A DNA stretch of 64,000 nt, taken from contig JAAKBF010000042.1 of NCBI GenBank assembly GCA_012656075.1, positions 310,001-374,000 of the forward strand, given 5' to 3'. The notes under the pieces are model-generated. The model did no database searches, had not been told where the DNA came from, and saw only the letters and a program-made list of their open reading frames with translations. Positions 30,480-42,417 of this stretch are shown here, one piece after another. The DNA is from Phytophthora hibernalis. Lineage: Eukaryota > Oomycota > Peronosporomycetes > Peronosporales > Peronosporaceae. Positions within the stretch are counted from its first letter, which is position 1. Each line of letters begins with the position of its first letter. The translations under genes and the position numbers were made by a program.

Positions 30480-32020
30480 AGTGATCGATGGTCCATCATG
30501 TGACGGTTGGGAGAGTGCACCTTGTGCCAGTCCTGAGCAGGTGTCTCTGGACGAATGTAACGCGGCCGAGCATGGGTTCCCGCGTCCTGATGAGCAGTGC
30601 TCACGAGTGAACAAGAAGTGGTAGAGATGGTCTCCGACGCGCGGACAAGCATGGGTCCCCGTGAGTGGTCACAAGCCATTACCACATCATTTCGTTAGGT
30701 GTTCTGACAGCTGTCAACGGCTCGCCGCCTTCGCGCATAAGGATTTGATAAAAGCCATCCATCAAGAAAATCGCACTGTACTGGGTACTACTTCCTCTGT
30801 CCGAAAATATAAGCAGGTCCGTACTCAAAATTCAATCTTAAGATAGTTAAATCGCTTTGATTGGCCAAAAGCAAATCAAAACTGTACGGTTTGAACCGCC
30901 GTCTTCTCGTGCAAAGCGGCGGAGTCAATCAAACGTTACAGCCCACTAAGCATAGCGCGACCACCTCATTCCATCTTTAGCCTAGAATCGAGCTTCAAAT
31001 GAGCCATTCAGGAAATTGTAGCCCAGTACGAGTGCAGTGTCCACCAGATTGCGCGTCTTTTGCGCCAAGCAGTCCAGAACATCAACGTAGGACATCTGAT
31101 CAACTACGACAGCGGTAGGAATGGCAGGAGCGGCCGCAAGTCGCGTTTGACGGAGGAATTCCCTACGATCTAAACCATGAACTTACATTACCCCTCGAGA
31201 AAACTAAGGCGGTAATCGTACCTAATGCTTATATTACCGACAAGCACTTAAACAGGCGACATGCTTATATTTTCGGACGGAGAAAGTACCAGACATAGTG
31301 TCCAGCACCATGGCCTTCCTCGGGATCGGGGTCTGTGCCGCGATGGTTGCATCGTTCAGCTTGTTGAAGGCGTGGACGATCCGCCATCCGCCTGTGGCCT
31401 TCTTCACGCAAAAGGTCGGGCAGGAATGCGGCGACAGGCTTTTGCGAACAAGGCCAGCCTGTCGGCGACCCTCGAAAAAGGAGTTGATGGCTTCAACTTG
31501 ATCGCGTGGAATCAGTCACTGTCGCGTCACGCAATACTTCGCACTAGGTGTGAGGTCGATCTCATGCCGAACTCCACGCTATGGAGGCAAGGAGGCTGGA
31601 TCCTTGTCCAGGAAGACATCGATGAACTGGCGGACGAGGGGAGCAGCAGAGTTTCCGAACGCTTCTAGTGCCGACAGCGAGTAGGCAGAGAACACTGCAC
31701 GAGCGCTTTTCTACTTTCGGGCGCGTCCGAGCGTCGGATGAGGAGTCGTCGGCCTTGCCCGCGACTGCTGCGAGCAAATCAGCGACGTCCGCTACGATCA
31801 TGCAAACTTGCTCGATCTTGCCGCCCTTCAGCTCGCGGAGAAAGTCTTTCCACGACAAGCCGGGGAGGGCGGTGATGAGAGCAGCGTTGCACGGAAGACG
31901 TGCGACCTCAACGTCTTGTACGCGCTAAGACGTGCCCACGGCGCATGACGTCAGGGCCGAAATGACTTCGGACTCAGTAGCCACTGGGTCTTCCGACGCA
32001 GTGCGAGGTCGTCGTGGTGT
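30480..32020 (-). pseudogene. Inverted gypsy segment: protease-RT linker and N-terminal RT
   Basis: Read on the minus strand from 32020 down, it gives a linker (LPGLSWKDFLRELKGGKIEQ), then RT landmarks RQFIDVFLDKDPASLP, GVRHEIDLTPSAKYCVTRQW, then GWRIVHAFNKLND, AMVLDTMSG and DGFYQILMRE. This is precisely the part absent from the plus-strand element. The reading is split by a mariner-like insertion at 30791-31286. Confidence 0.75.
30791..31286. mobile_element. Mariner-like (Tc1/mariner) short element with TA target duplication
   Basis: The ends are inverted repeats: CTTCCTCTGTCCGAAAATAT on the left and its near-complement ending GGACGGAGAAAG on the right, flanked by TA at 30789-30790 and 31287-31288. 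The 5'-CTYCCTCYGTCC ends resemble plant-type mariner/Stowaway elements. The 496-bp interior holds a degraded helix-turn-helix-like frame (YECSVHQIARLLRQAV), perhaps the start of a transposase. Joining the flanks at one TA restores the gypsy RT reading (DTMSGST...), so the insertion site is unambiguous. Confidence 0.82.
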
Positions 32021-32164
32021 ACGATGGCCGCGAACGACGGACGAGACGTTCAATGTCATCCGCAAAAACAGACTGTGAGAATCCACGCTCAGTCACGTAT
32101 TTGGGCGTCGAGCCACTTCATCGACGCCAGGACGCGGGCCGCACATCTCGACCGAATCCGTATT

Positions 32165-32540
32165 AAAGATGAGCTCCCGCTCAACCTCCCGCGGGAACCC
32201 ACGCTCCACCTACCACTTCTTCAACTTCAGGGAGTTCCCGCTCAAGAACGCCCCGGTCTCCTTCAACAGGATGGTCTCCAAACTGCTATTTCCATTCCGC
32301 GACTTCACACCCAGCTACTTCGATGACATCTTCACCCATAGTCATGCCGAGTGCGACAAGTCCGACATCAAGATACATTTGGATCTCCTCCGCCAAGTGT
32401 TCGAGCTGATGCGAGAGAACAAGTTGTACACTAACTTGAAGAAGTGTTTCTTCTGTGCTCCTGAGACCTAAGTGCTCGGAAGCTACGTCAGCAAGGATGG
32501 TGTCTCTGTAACTTCAAAGCGATGCATCATTTCCGCCTAA
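32165..32540 (+). pseudogene. gypsy RT C-terminal half (YxDD region)
   Basis: The plus strand gives FPLKNAPVSFNRMVSKLLFP, SYFDDIFTHS (the Y-x-DD catalytic motif), FELMRENKLYTNLKKCFF and, after one stop, VLGSYVSKDGV. It continues exactly where the inverted minus-strand piece ends. Confidence 0.8.
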
Positions 32541-33129
32541 AACGTTACACAGTTTTCGTTATGATTTGAGCAATTCATGCCGACATCGCGTTACGGCTCG
32601 GATTACTTGGTTTGCCTGCCACTCGTACATTTTAGCGTTAAGAGGGGTCATATGCAGTTGCTTGTCAACATATCAGATCGTGGTTGTGAACGGCACTTGT
32701 AGACAGATGACGGTAAATCAGTCACACGAAGAAAACGAACCTTCATGGTGGGGTGTGATGATATCCACCCACAGAGACGTTAGCTCAAGATCGTCCAAAG
32801 ACGAAGAGATACACAAGTTCCCGCCTACGGCAATTTGATAGAAATGGGGGCCGATTCAGGACACCTGTTTTTCTTTACCGTAGCAGATCGCATCTGACCA
32901 GTCCATGCTATCCACGTCGACGCAACTCATCGAGTTCACAGAGGTTCACTCTCTCAGCCCTATTTCAACGCGCTAAGGAAGTTCACAATAAAATTTACAA
33001 CCATCAGCGAAATTTGCTACATTATACGCATGCTGCGACTACTTCACGTCGATCGTTTCAACCGGTTTTCACCTTGGTTGTGAATTGCAAAGGCCGGGCC
33101 CCTCGATGAAGTGCAATTAGAAGGCGTAA
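32541..33129. other. Degenerate interior of the gypsy element
   Basis: This is where an RNase H domain would be expected between RT and integrase. No readable RNase H frame was found; the sequence may be replaced or heavily decayed. Confidence 0.4.
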
Positions 33130-34168
33130 CCTGAATTACCCCAGTCGACCACACTACGCGCAGACTGGTCGCCATGCTGTTAGCGACGAGGATGACGACG
33201 AGTGTGCCATGTGTACCGCCGATGACGTCGCTGCAGTCGAGGTCGCAGTGACCAGTTCACTCCACGATAATATCGCAGCCGTGTACGACTCCGAAGAAGT
33301 GATCAAATTCTTGAGGGATCCTTCGGATAAGGCACGACGCCGATTGTCCCCGCGCAGTCGTGCCCGCGTCGACAGGTACACATTGGACGGAAATCTTCTG
33401 ATCTACTTCATCGACCGAGCAGATCCTCTACGTTATCATCGTCCCGCTTGACGACGTTCTCCGCGCTCGCCTGATTCACGAATGTCACGACTCGCCAAGT
33501 GGCGGACATCTCGGGCGCAAGATAGCATTCGCTGCGCTCTCGAAGGATTTCTACTGAGCTCATATGTACAAGTGGGTCAGGAAATGGATACGCTCCTGCG
33601 AAGCGTTCCAACGTGTCAAGCCAGCTCCGTCGAAGAAGGCCCCACTCCGATCTCTGCCTGTTCCACAAGATGCATGGCACTCTGTGAGCATGGACTTTGT
33701 CTTCGGATTTCCTCGAGACATATGGTGTCGTGGTCTTCGTCGACAGATTCAGCAAGATGGTGCATCTCGCTCCCGTGGCATCCACCATCACCGCGGTCCA
33801 GACTGCGGCGATCTACGTCGACATAGTGTATCGACACCATGGCATCCTGACCTCGATCGTGTCCGACCGTGACCCCCTTTACAGCTGCATTTTGGCAGGT
33901 ACTGCTCAAGGTTTTGGGCACGCGACTGAAGATGTCCACTGCAGCCCATCCAGAGACGAACGGTCAAACCGAGTGCGTGAACTGTGTGCTCGAGGACGTG
34001 TTTCGCAGTTACGCCACATCCATCAAGTCATGGAGTACGTTCTTACCCATGGCCAAGTTCGCGATCAACAACGCTGTCCACGCTTCCACGGGGCTCACGC
34101 CGTTCTTTGTGAACAACGGCGACACTCACGAGTCCCAGCACGCCTTAGGTTGGAGCACTCAACCGTAA
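33130..34168 (+). pseudogene. gypsy integrase
   Basis: The N-terminal part reads EVIKFLRDPSDKARRRLSPR, then ARLIHECHDSPSGGHLGRK and CEAFQRVKPAP (the His2-Cys2 zinc region). The catalytic core has MDFVFGFPRD (first Asp), IVSDRDPL (second Asp) and HPETNGQTECVN (Glu). FAINNAVHASTGLTPFFVNN closes it. Frame changes occur near 33450, 33550, 33720 and 33880. Confidence 0.88.
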
Positions 34169-35300
34169 CAGGCGAGAGCGGTGAAGGTGAAACAGAAGAT
34201 TCTGCGCCCACAGCGACAAATTCGCCGACGATTTCCCACGGCGCGAACGCCGTGTCGACACTATCCGCGAAGAAGTCGATGGTGCCTGGAGAACGCACGC
34301 GCACCGCCACGAGGGCGGCGCTAAAACGCGTAGCCGATTGGATTTCCAGAGCGCTGATTCGTCCACGACTGCGGCGTCGCGCTATTGCGCTCAAGGAGAG
34401 TCTGACGCGACGCCTCCGGCCGAGTCGATTCAAGCGAACTTTGATCCTGTTCCTTCAACGCAACCGAGTGATGTCGCCGCGGTTACCGAGTTTCTCCAAC
34501 AGCGCGAATCCATTGTTCGTTACGTGCGTGATGTGATCGCGTCGCCGTCGATCGCCAAAAGGAGAACGCAGATCGTCGAGGCCGCAAGAACCTCGACAAG
34601 TTTACTGTGGATGACTGTGTGTTGGTATCCACGGTCGGTATCACACCTAGTGCGGAGACGAATGTAAGCCCGAATAAGCTCGCGCCAAGATAAATTGGAC
34701 CATTGAACATGACGAAAGTTTTGAGAGACGCCTATACACTGCAACTTCCTACGGCTCTACGCCCACATAACCCTTTCTACGTCGGCCGGCTCTGATGATA
34801 TCACGCTGCGACTCTCCCCAGCGACGCGGACGATCATACGCGCCCCAGTCTCGCCCCGGTCCCTCTGGCTCGCTCCGACGCAGCTCCAGTTCTAGATAAT
34901 CCAGACGACGAGCGTCCCGACCACGACGCACGTATTCCTGAGAATCCTCAACGCGGCCGCGCCCCATTCGAGCGCGACGGTCCAGCTCCTTTCGTAGATA
35001 GCGCGGGTCACGTTCGTCATACCGTCGACCAAATCCTCAATGACGAAGATCCCCAAGCTGCCCCTCGGTCCTTGCGTAGTCGCGGCTACACAAGGATGAT
35101 TGTCTCGCCGCGGCGAGACGGTCCCTCCGGATCGCCGCTACTTGGTGTGTTGGCTCAGTCCGATGCCAGATAGTTTGGAGCCACGTGAGCTTCTTCAACA
35201 GGAGGTTCCTGATGTCGTGGCGTCGTACGAGGCACGCCTCGTTTCGGTGGAGGGGTTGAGCTGCGCGAGGGTGCGGCCGCCCGCCGCGCCTAGCCTCATC
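34169..35300 (+). pseudogene. gypsy 3' region with chromodomain-like tail
   Basis: Fragments LDKFTVDDCVLVSTVGI and NMTKVLRDAYTLQLPTALRP fit the integrase C-terminal barrel region. RRYLVCWLSPMPDSLEPREL and EVPDVVASYEA fit the chromodomain seen in oomycete gypsy elements. Several stops and frame changes interrupt it. Confidence 0.6.
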
Positions 35301-35444
35301 CAAGGCTCTGCAAAAACATCCGATCACGTCTCTCTCTGCCTCGGTTATGGGAACTTCATCAGCGATACGCTGTCAAGCGGCAGCGTCGAGTCGTGAAATA
35401 CCGCGGGTACGACAATGGACGCACTCATCTTCAACGTACGCTCA

Positions 35445-35802
35445 TCAGCACCGGTGTCCTCGGTCGTGCGAGAGCTGACACATCCGAGCTACCAACGCGC
35501 CAACCGACAGCCGATCGCGATCTTGATTACGAGCCTCCAGTACTTCTTCGAAAGCATAAGGGTCTTCGACGTCCCAGCGCCTGACAAACGCCGTCCAAGC
35601 CTTGTCGAGAGACGGTGCGCGTAACCATGACTCCATTCCCACGCGTCGCCCTCCAGCCCTTGAAGAGGTCCTTCATGGCTTCGCCGCTGCTCCCATCCAC
35701 GAAGCCACTGCAGTCGTTCAATGTCCATTTCTCGTATAGCTCCACAATCATGGTAATGTCGGCGTTGTCCTCCTCCATCGACTTCAAGTCTCCAATTCCC
35801 AA
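35445..35802 (-). pseudogene. Possible gag fragment, minus strand
   Basis: Overlapping minus-strand frames start at MGIGDLKSMEEDNADITMI about 35 bp from an LTR-like block and contain KAWTAFVRRWDVEDPYAFEE and EVLEARNQDRDRLSV. The position directly next to the LTR-like sequence suggests the start of a minus-oriented retroelement gag, but no capsid motif is diagnostic. Confidence 0.35.
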
Positions 35803-35835
35803 CTGATCCAGCTTCTCATCTTTAGTGGGGAGTGA

Positions 35836-36024
35836 TGTGACGGGCTGCCGTCACACAGGTGCCATCGTGCGTGCGCGTTGACCAATCACCATTTAGAATA
35901 GATCTAATGACCGGGACGGTGTCGACACTTGACACCGTCCCGTCAATCAATCTAGTCAAATTTACCTGTCGCTTGCTACGCTAATTCAGTGTACGCTAGT
36001 CACGGGCTCCTACCCGTCACAGGC
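35836..36024. repeat. LTR-like block with TGTGACGGG...CCCGTCACA ends
   Basis: About 190 bp begins TGTGACGGGCTGCCG and ends CTACCCGTCACA, i.e. TG...CA with 9-bp inverted ends. It contains an internal inverted pair GGGACGGTGTCGACA/TGACACCGTCCC (about 35913-35942). It could be a solo LTR or the LTR of the adjacent minus-strand gag fragment. Confidence 0.4.
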
Positions 36025-38132
36025 TTGGAACCCTTGGCGACGACCTAGAACCTGACAGAGGTAAATACTTCACTGAATTCGGTTGAACGACCTGAATTGT
36101 TTTGGTTAGGATGAGAGAAATACACTGAGCTAGGGAGCTAAACGTTTCCTATGTATGAATTAAATGAAGAAAAACGGAGCATAGTGGTGGAGTTGCCTAG
36201 GGAGCTTTGCTGCTTAATCTATGGAGAGCACGTTCTTCGCAACGGGTTTTTAATGACGACCCTGTGGGTTCGACGTTTTTGCAAACACTTCAGACCCAGA
36301 CGCATGGCTGCCGACACCTCCGCGATATGACACAAGACACTGGTGGTTAGTGCGTCAAACAACCAATCAGTCCAGCCATGTTATTGTATCGAAGGGTGCT
36401 GTAGGCAAGCGGGATTCTTTCTATGCGCTTCGCAGGTTATTCGTCTGTGTTGGCGACTTCCCTCGACGAAATGGATTCCAGCCTGGACTTGTAGATATTA
36501 GCTTCAGATAAATCCATAGAGAGTCTCGGCCTCGTAAATAGCCCCATGGACGGGGCAAAATAAACTGTAGTTAGAACTCCTAAGCATCCGATCAGTCACC
36601 TCTCCAGCTTGGGCTTCAACAGACGATGCGTCAAATGTACTGTCTTGGTCGAGGATCACCACGTTCCCGTCGAAGGGGCGGACAGACAAACATACAACCA
36701 CCCTCGAAAAAATTGTGTGTGGAGGACTGAATGTCAAGCGAAGAGAAACATGACTCGAGAAACTGAAATGATACCGAATCGTGGAGGGGCAATCTAGATA
36801 AGCATGTGGATCGGTGTAAGATCCGATGAAAACCTTAGACCTGCCGCGAGAAATCAATGTCGAACGCGTTCGGGGTCGTGGAGCTGCAAATGAGACGGCG
36901 TGAAACAAAATGATACTGATCGATGTAAGTACGAATATACCGTTAAAAAGAGGAAGATTTCCTCTTTATTTTGAGCTCTTTGAGGCAATTTTCATTCGGC
37001 GGTTTCGGAGAAACGGCCTGACAAAAACGCCTCCTCCAGAAAAAGCAAAAAATGTCAAAAATTATTTTTGGCCTCGTCGATGCAAAATTGGCCCTTCATT
37101 TGTTCAGATTCGACGTCTAATGACCTAAAACGCATCATTCAGTGCTGTCTGACAGATTTTAAGCGCCCTCTCCGTGTTTTAAACAGGGATAGTTAGGTGT
37201 GGACGTAAGTATCATTTTAATTTTCTTAGTATAAAATCAGGTGGACATAAGTATCAAGTCGTTTTGCGTTGGTCCGGGCTGAGCAAATATGTATCTCAAA
37301 ACAATGCAGGCTTAGAAGCTGCCTCATAGTAGATAAATCGGGTTCACGGCGTCTAATTCTCGATATCTCGACGTACTTAGACATCTCATCATGAAGCGCG
37401 TCCCACGTGAACTCGGCTGGCTGCATCGTATAGTTTGACTGCTGTAGTAACGTTTTATTGTTCCGTCCTTCTTTCTTTGCATCCGCACCCGCACCTGGAC
37501 GACCACCCCAACTTCCTTGGCAAAACCTCGAAACCATTGAACTAACCAGGCCAAGTCGATTGCAGACGGCAAATAGAATAAAAATTGTTGCGAATGTCAT
37601 GACCGCGGCGTCGACCAGGAGATTGCATCAAAAGGCCGAACGTTGTGTAGATACACGTAGACTTGGTCATCTGCGAGATGGAGCAGACCAGCCACTCAAT
37701 TTCAGCAGCTTTGCCATCTAAACACTTTGCCGCGCACTTGACAGCTTGGATGAGGGAGACTACTTGCTGCTGAAGAGAGACATCAATCAAATTGATGCTT
37801 ATGTCCTCACCATCATCCCCCTGGCCACACTATCTGCGCTCTCAGCAGTCAGGAGCTCCTCATCCACCTCACTCCAGTCATCATCGTTGCTGTCATCGAT
37901 TTTTTCTTCACTGCAAGCTTCCTCGCTGAAATCACTGCTCTCCTGCGCTTCTCTTGAGCCGCTGTTTCACTCTTGGCGAAGAACGGGAGCATTCTGGCTC
38001 CCACCGGAGCTGCCACCGGTGCACAGGGGGCGCGGGGAGTTCTCATTCGATCTGGGTGCTGTCGCGGACGGCAGGCTGCAGTCAATTCTGTTTTATTCAA
38101 AACACAAAACTGGCGATTTCTCGAAACTTCAC
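36025..38132. other. Non-genic region with degenerate repeats
   Basis: No recognisable gene. A perfect hairpin lies at about 36944-36965 (AAAGAGGAA, loop GAT, TTCCTCTTT). The words GTGGACGTAAGTATCA (37198) and GTGGACATAAGTATCA (37240) are near-direct repeats about 40 bp apart, possibly a DNA-transposon end. A minus-strand frame around 37330-37480 (EFTWDALHDEMSKYVEISRI) has no known family. Confidence 0.4.
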
Positions 38133-38202
38133 TGTGGTGTTGGGTTTTGGGGACGCTCGGTCGCCAGTCGGCAAGGTTGCCCTTGCTGAAGGAAAGTGAC
38201 CG
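38133..38202 (+). repeat. 70-bp gypsy LTR fragment (matches 52399-52468)
   Basis: TGTGGTGTTGGGTTTTGGGG through GGAAAGTGACCG is almost identical to 52399-52468, differing by about two substitutions. The similarity starts and stops sharply at both sites. At the other locus it is the start of an LTR-like block, so this is probably a truncated LTR. Confidence 0.75.
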
Positions 38203-38204
38203 AT

Positions 38205-38345
38205 AGATCGAGCCTTATTATATCGACAAGAGTTTTCATTGTTGTGAAGACTTGCTGGTATGTCCATATGCGGGACTGTAGTAGCCCTTTGTTCGCTTGT
38301 AGATTATAGATTCATGGTGTCCAAAATGCAATTTGTAGATAAAGG
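38205..38345 (+). repeat. Dispersed repeat copy A (partner 41017-41150)
   Basis: It shares AGATCRAGCCTTATTATAT, TTTTCATTGTTRTGARGACT, TGCTGGTA, GTTCATATG-like and TTATAGATTCATGGYGTC blocks, in the same order, with 41017-41150. The copies are degenerate, about 75-80 percent alike by eye. The two lie either side of the TKL kinase gene in the same orientation. Confidence 0.6.
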
Positions 38346-38927
38346 TCTCTCTCATGAACCCCAATACAATATGATATTGACTCAATTATTGACAATAAAT
38401 TTAAAACTAGGAGTACTGTAGCTCACTGAAAATCCCTGGTTAATTAACACAAAGGCTCCTGCGCGACAAAAACCTACGGTTTTAGACGATTTTAAGCCAC
38501 AAATAGTTTTGTTTATAGAAATACTAGCTTGGTACGACCCAGCTGGTATTTTGCGCAAAAAAAGTAAAATTTTCGCGTTCAAGGGGTTAAAGTAAAGTGA
38601 ACTTGTCAAATTTGAAAGACGCGACAGTGAAGACAGCGTAGGTAAGGCATTTTGCCCACATCATAAATAATATCTACATCAGCTAATATGTTGAATTGGC
38701 CATTATAAAATGACCACGAAAGGCCAAAAACAGTCTAAAGATGTCTGAGATTTACAAGTTTATTGCGGCGTGGAGAATTGTAATTTTTATTATTGACAGA
38801 AGGCCTGCCCGATACAATACTATACTGGATTTTCCGACCTCAGCTACAAATGCATTTCAACAAGATAGGCTTAACAAGGAATTTATGTATTTTGTGAAGT
38901 CAAACCAGAGTTGCTGAAGTCAAACTA
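38346..38927. other. AT-rich intergenic region
   Basis: This is the 3' flank of the kinase gene. No gene or clear repeat; one isolated TTGCGCAA is present near 38553. Confidence 0.4.
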
Positions 38928-40770
38928 CTACGAAAGAACGAGTTGGAGCTTGAAAAGAGCCTCTGCTGCGCTCGGACGCACCCTCGGATTCAATGACACG
39001 CAAGCATGGCCAAGTTGAATCATCGACAACGGCCCAACACCGGAAAATTCGGCACTAACTGTTCCCATCGCCACCCTTTGAAGAAGTGTAGCGTCCGACA
39101 TTTGTCGCCCGTGCGAGTTCTGCATCTCCTGTTTGGCTTGAGCGTACGGCAGCGTGTGGACGTCCAACTCGGACAATACCGACTCCAAACGAGAACATAT
39201 CTGCCTTTTCATCGTATTTTCGCCCCTCATCACCTCTGGAGCCATCCACAACGACGTTCCCACTCCGACCGTCATCGTCTGGTCCAAACGTTCGCGAGAG
39301 ATTCCGAAATCCGTCAGCTTGGCTTCGAGCATGTGGTTCAGTAAAATATTCCTCGATTTCAAGTCGCGGTGGATAACGGGCGCATCCAGTGAATGCAAGT
39401 ATGTTAGAGCATGGGCCACGTGCAGCGCGATGGTAACTTTCTGTCGGTTGAAACCCAAAGGGTATCTCGATCTCTCATAATTGCTCAATAGTGTTCGGAG
39501 ATCCCCACCTTCCATGAACTCCAGCACCACACACAGATCCGAAAGCGAGTCCCACGCGATACCAATGCACGAAACAATACGTGGGTGGTCCATGGTAGCT
39601 GTTAGCCTCGCTTCAGCTAGAAACTCGTTCACCAGTTTGATATCGCGTCGTATACTAGGAAGCAGCATCTTAATCGCTACACGCTCTCCGTTGTAGATGC
39701 CGTTGTACACTTCACCAAAGGCACCTCGGCTGATGAGTTGGTCGATGCGAACCTTTTCACGAGGAACTCTGTTGGCGGTGATGATGTCATCGTTCCATAA
39801 CCCAGTCTGTCCTTGACTTGCTCTAGCTTTCGAACGGTGCCTGCGACCGATAAGGAATCCTAGCACACCAAGAGCAACCACGATACACGCAGCAATAATC
39901 CCAAGGACAGCTTCCGAAGTGAGTCCGTCACTACTTTTTCTGTTGCGATAAGGCTTGTGTCATCAGTCATGGACGATGCTGAAGTCGCTTTCGTTGAGTA
40001 GTTCTCCACAAGCCAGCGAGACACCCACGGACTTCCTTCCACTCTCGTCATTTCGCCCGGCATAGCAGATGAAGTATCTGTCGACGCACACGCAACTACG
40101 AGAGACCCATAGTCCCCATTACTTGGACAGTCTTCATACAATGGTTCTTCGTTTAGAGATTTCATGTGAATTGCGAGAACCGTGAACTGCTTTTCTCCCT
40201 ACACCCAAACATGCTTGTACACATGTGGTAGCGGGATCATGCCCGAAGAGCCACCAGTAGCCCACATCGCAGCGTGAATGTCTGTCTCGTCCTCAAAGTT
40301 CTTTATAAAGCACCTTGTCGCCTTCACCATTTGATCGCCGTCGCATATTTTGTTTCTGTAGCTGATCGTGCCGTCCGGTTGGGTGCAGTTTTTCCACGTG
40401 CACCCAGCGCCCACGAAGTCGCCGATTGGGATAGCGAGGTCCGCCTCCCATCGGTGAAGATTTGGACGGGCGCGTTGGAGGCTGAAACTCCAAAACCAGA
40501 ATCCCAGAGGAGTGCTCTTTGAGCAATGCCGTCCAATCTGTCCCAGTCGAGTTGAAGGTCGTAGAGTCGGTCCTGAACTGGGGACGGAACCTTCGTGAGT
40601 TGGAGCTGCTCGGTCGTCTTTCCAGCCCGCCAGCGATAGTACAGTTGCTGAGCCAGATCGGAATTGGTGCCGTCAAAGACAAAGGAATCGTCCGACGGTA
40701 ACTCAGCGTCCATGAACGAGCTCGAACCAGCAGAGGAAGACGTGAGATGGCGTTGTTGGTTGGAACTCAT
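38928..40770 (-). CDS. Transmembrane tyrosine-kinase-like (TKL) receptor kinase (frameshifted)
   Basis: This is an oomycete TKL-type membrane kinase. The N-terminal part (from 40770) is a Cys-containing ectodomain spread over three frames, with GAGCTWKNCTQPDG and KATRCFIKNFEDETDIHAAM. A single membrane helix (VLGIIAACIVVALGVLGFLI) follows, then a basic stop-transfer GRRHRSKAR. The kinase domain shows the Gly loop SRGAFGEVYNG, VAIKM, the catalytic loop VIHRDLKSRNILL (an RD kinase), DFGISRE, and the APE motif in MAPEVM. In subdomain IX the frame is off at TTTT 39217-39220 and back by one extra base near 39190 (KYDEKADMFSFG can be read between). No nonsense codon lies in the kinase core. The ligand is unknown. 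The ectodomain is not a recognised LRR. Confidence 0.72.
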
Positions 40771-40867
40771 AGAGGATATTGGGTGGTCGATAGGTAAATC
40801 TCAAGTGACAATGAGGTGATCATCTCATTCCCATGGTGGCCCATTCAAACGAATTGATATTCGTTCG

Positions 40868-40978
40868 GGATATCATCTATCCGTTTTGAATGGATTCATC
40901 AAAATCAAAATGAATTTTACAACGGAATAATATCTGTCCGTTTTGAATGGGTTCATCAAAATGAATTCTACAAACGGC
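40868..40978 (+). repeat. Two-copy imperfect direct repeat
   Basis: ATCCGTTTTGAATGGATTC (40877) and GTCCGTTTTGAATGGGTTC (40937), each followed by ATCAAAAT and GAATTYTACAA, are about 60 bp apart. They lie upstream of the kinase start and may belong to its promoter or to a small repeat. Confidence 0.6.
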
Positions 40979-41016
40979 TCTTATCCCCAACAGACCAAGG
41001 ACAAATACAGGGAAGA

Positions 41017-41150
41017 AGAGATCAAGCCTTATTATATTAATAGGGTTTTCATTGTTATGAGGACTTGCTGGTACTGTATGTTCATATGGGGCACTGATTG
41101 TTCGGTTATAGATTCATGGCGTCTGAAAAACAATTGCAAAAGTGTCGGCT
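41017..41150 (+). repeat. Dispersed repeat copy B (partner 38205-38345)
   Basis: See copy A: same block order and orientation. It contains AGATCAAGCCTTATTATATT and TTATAGATTCATGGCGTC. Confidence 0.6.
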
Positions 41151-42417
41151 GTGAGTAACGCTAAATTTTCTCTATGCATTAGACCAACAACGGTAATATT
41201 TCGGACACAGCTCGTTTTAGGCAAGGTCGGATCGCACTTCATAAGCCACTTTGAAGAAGTCGAGCTTTGTCCTTTCCTTTTAAATCAAGTACAACAAATG
41301 TATGGAATTCGTCTTGAAATACACGACTCCATTTTTAGATACAAATTGTATTAATGAGGAAATACGGATGTGAATGATACTCGAACGAAGGGCGGACAAG
41401 AAATTGTAGCTAGATGTTGAGCCGGAGAAGTGTTGAAGGAATGCTTAGAAAGATTGCAACCACCAGTTTCGTGGTCCCCTTTTGCTTCATGATATGGCTA
41501 TTAAAAACGTTAGTTAACTGTATGATAGAGGCCGTGGCCAGGCATCCCGAAAATTCGATATATATTTATTGCGACAAGGGGAAGGAAATACGTATCTGTT
41601 TGTCAGGATAATAGGAAGGAAATAAATAACTGCAATTAAAATGTTAGAGCAGTAAATTAATGCGTCACCTAAATGCACGGCACGACAGTCGCCACACCCA
41701 CAGACAATTGTTCACCTTCAAAAAGAGAATCATCTCCAGCAACAAGGGAGACAAATGCAATGACGCACGTGGCGCAAAACAGCACGAGTCACGCAAAAGA
41801 GGCGCTCCACCATGTTGGAGGTTTGTGGGATCGCCCCAGTAGCATATACGCGCTTGAGGATCCGAAATAAGTTAACGAGAATTAAGGTTTAACATAAAAA
41901 ATTACAGACTGACTATGAACAAGGAAAATTCTCTAAATAAAAGAATTGGTACATCAAATGCAACTATATTTCTGGAGTTATCTATTTTTCGGGATGCCTG
42001 GACTCGAGCGATTGACACTGTAACATCGCCTTCACTCACATGATTGGTCGAGCCAGCGACGCACGGTGCGAGCGCTGCTTGATCTGTAAAAAACTGGAAA
42101 CCAATCGTGTGTACAATGAGATTCGAAGTCTCCAGTTTTCTCACAGGACTACCACTTCTTCTCAGAAGAAATTCTTTTGAAAGATAAGAAGAAGTTAAAA
42201 TCATTATCTCGAGAACGTAAGGGTGGATTTTGCAAAATCACGTGTCGACGGAGGTGTTGTTGTTGACAGAGCAGCCGGATATCTTCGGCGAAGGTGTATT
42301 CCTGGCAATGGCTTTCAAACGGCTCTACAACAATGGCTACATATATGTTAATCACATCAAGCAGACCATCACTCCCTCTCAACTCCCTCCTCTCATAAAA
42401 ACGCCAAGTCAAAAATC
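41151..42417. other. Intergenic, AT-rich, no gene seen
   Basis: Over 1.2 kb with only short frames and no recognisable motifs. The last few hundred bases are the presumed promoter of the bromodomain-like gene. Confidence 0.45.

Larger units (their letters stand above)
29560..35300 (+). mobile_element. Decayed Ty3/gypsy retroelement with internal inversion
   Basis: Domain order on the plus strand is gag end, aspartic protease, (inverted piece), second half of reverse transcriptase, a blank region, integrase zinc-binding and DDE core, and a chromodomain-like tail. The missing first half of RT is on the minus strand between the protease and the RT remainder, so one segment has flipped. Stops and frameshifts are frequent. 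No LTRs were found at the ends. Confidence 0.85.
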
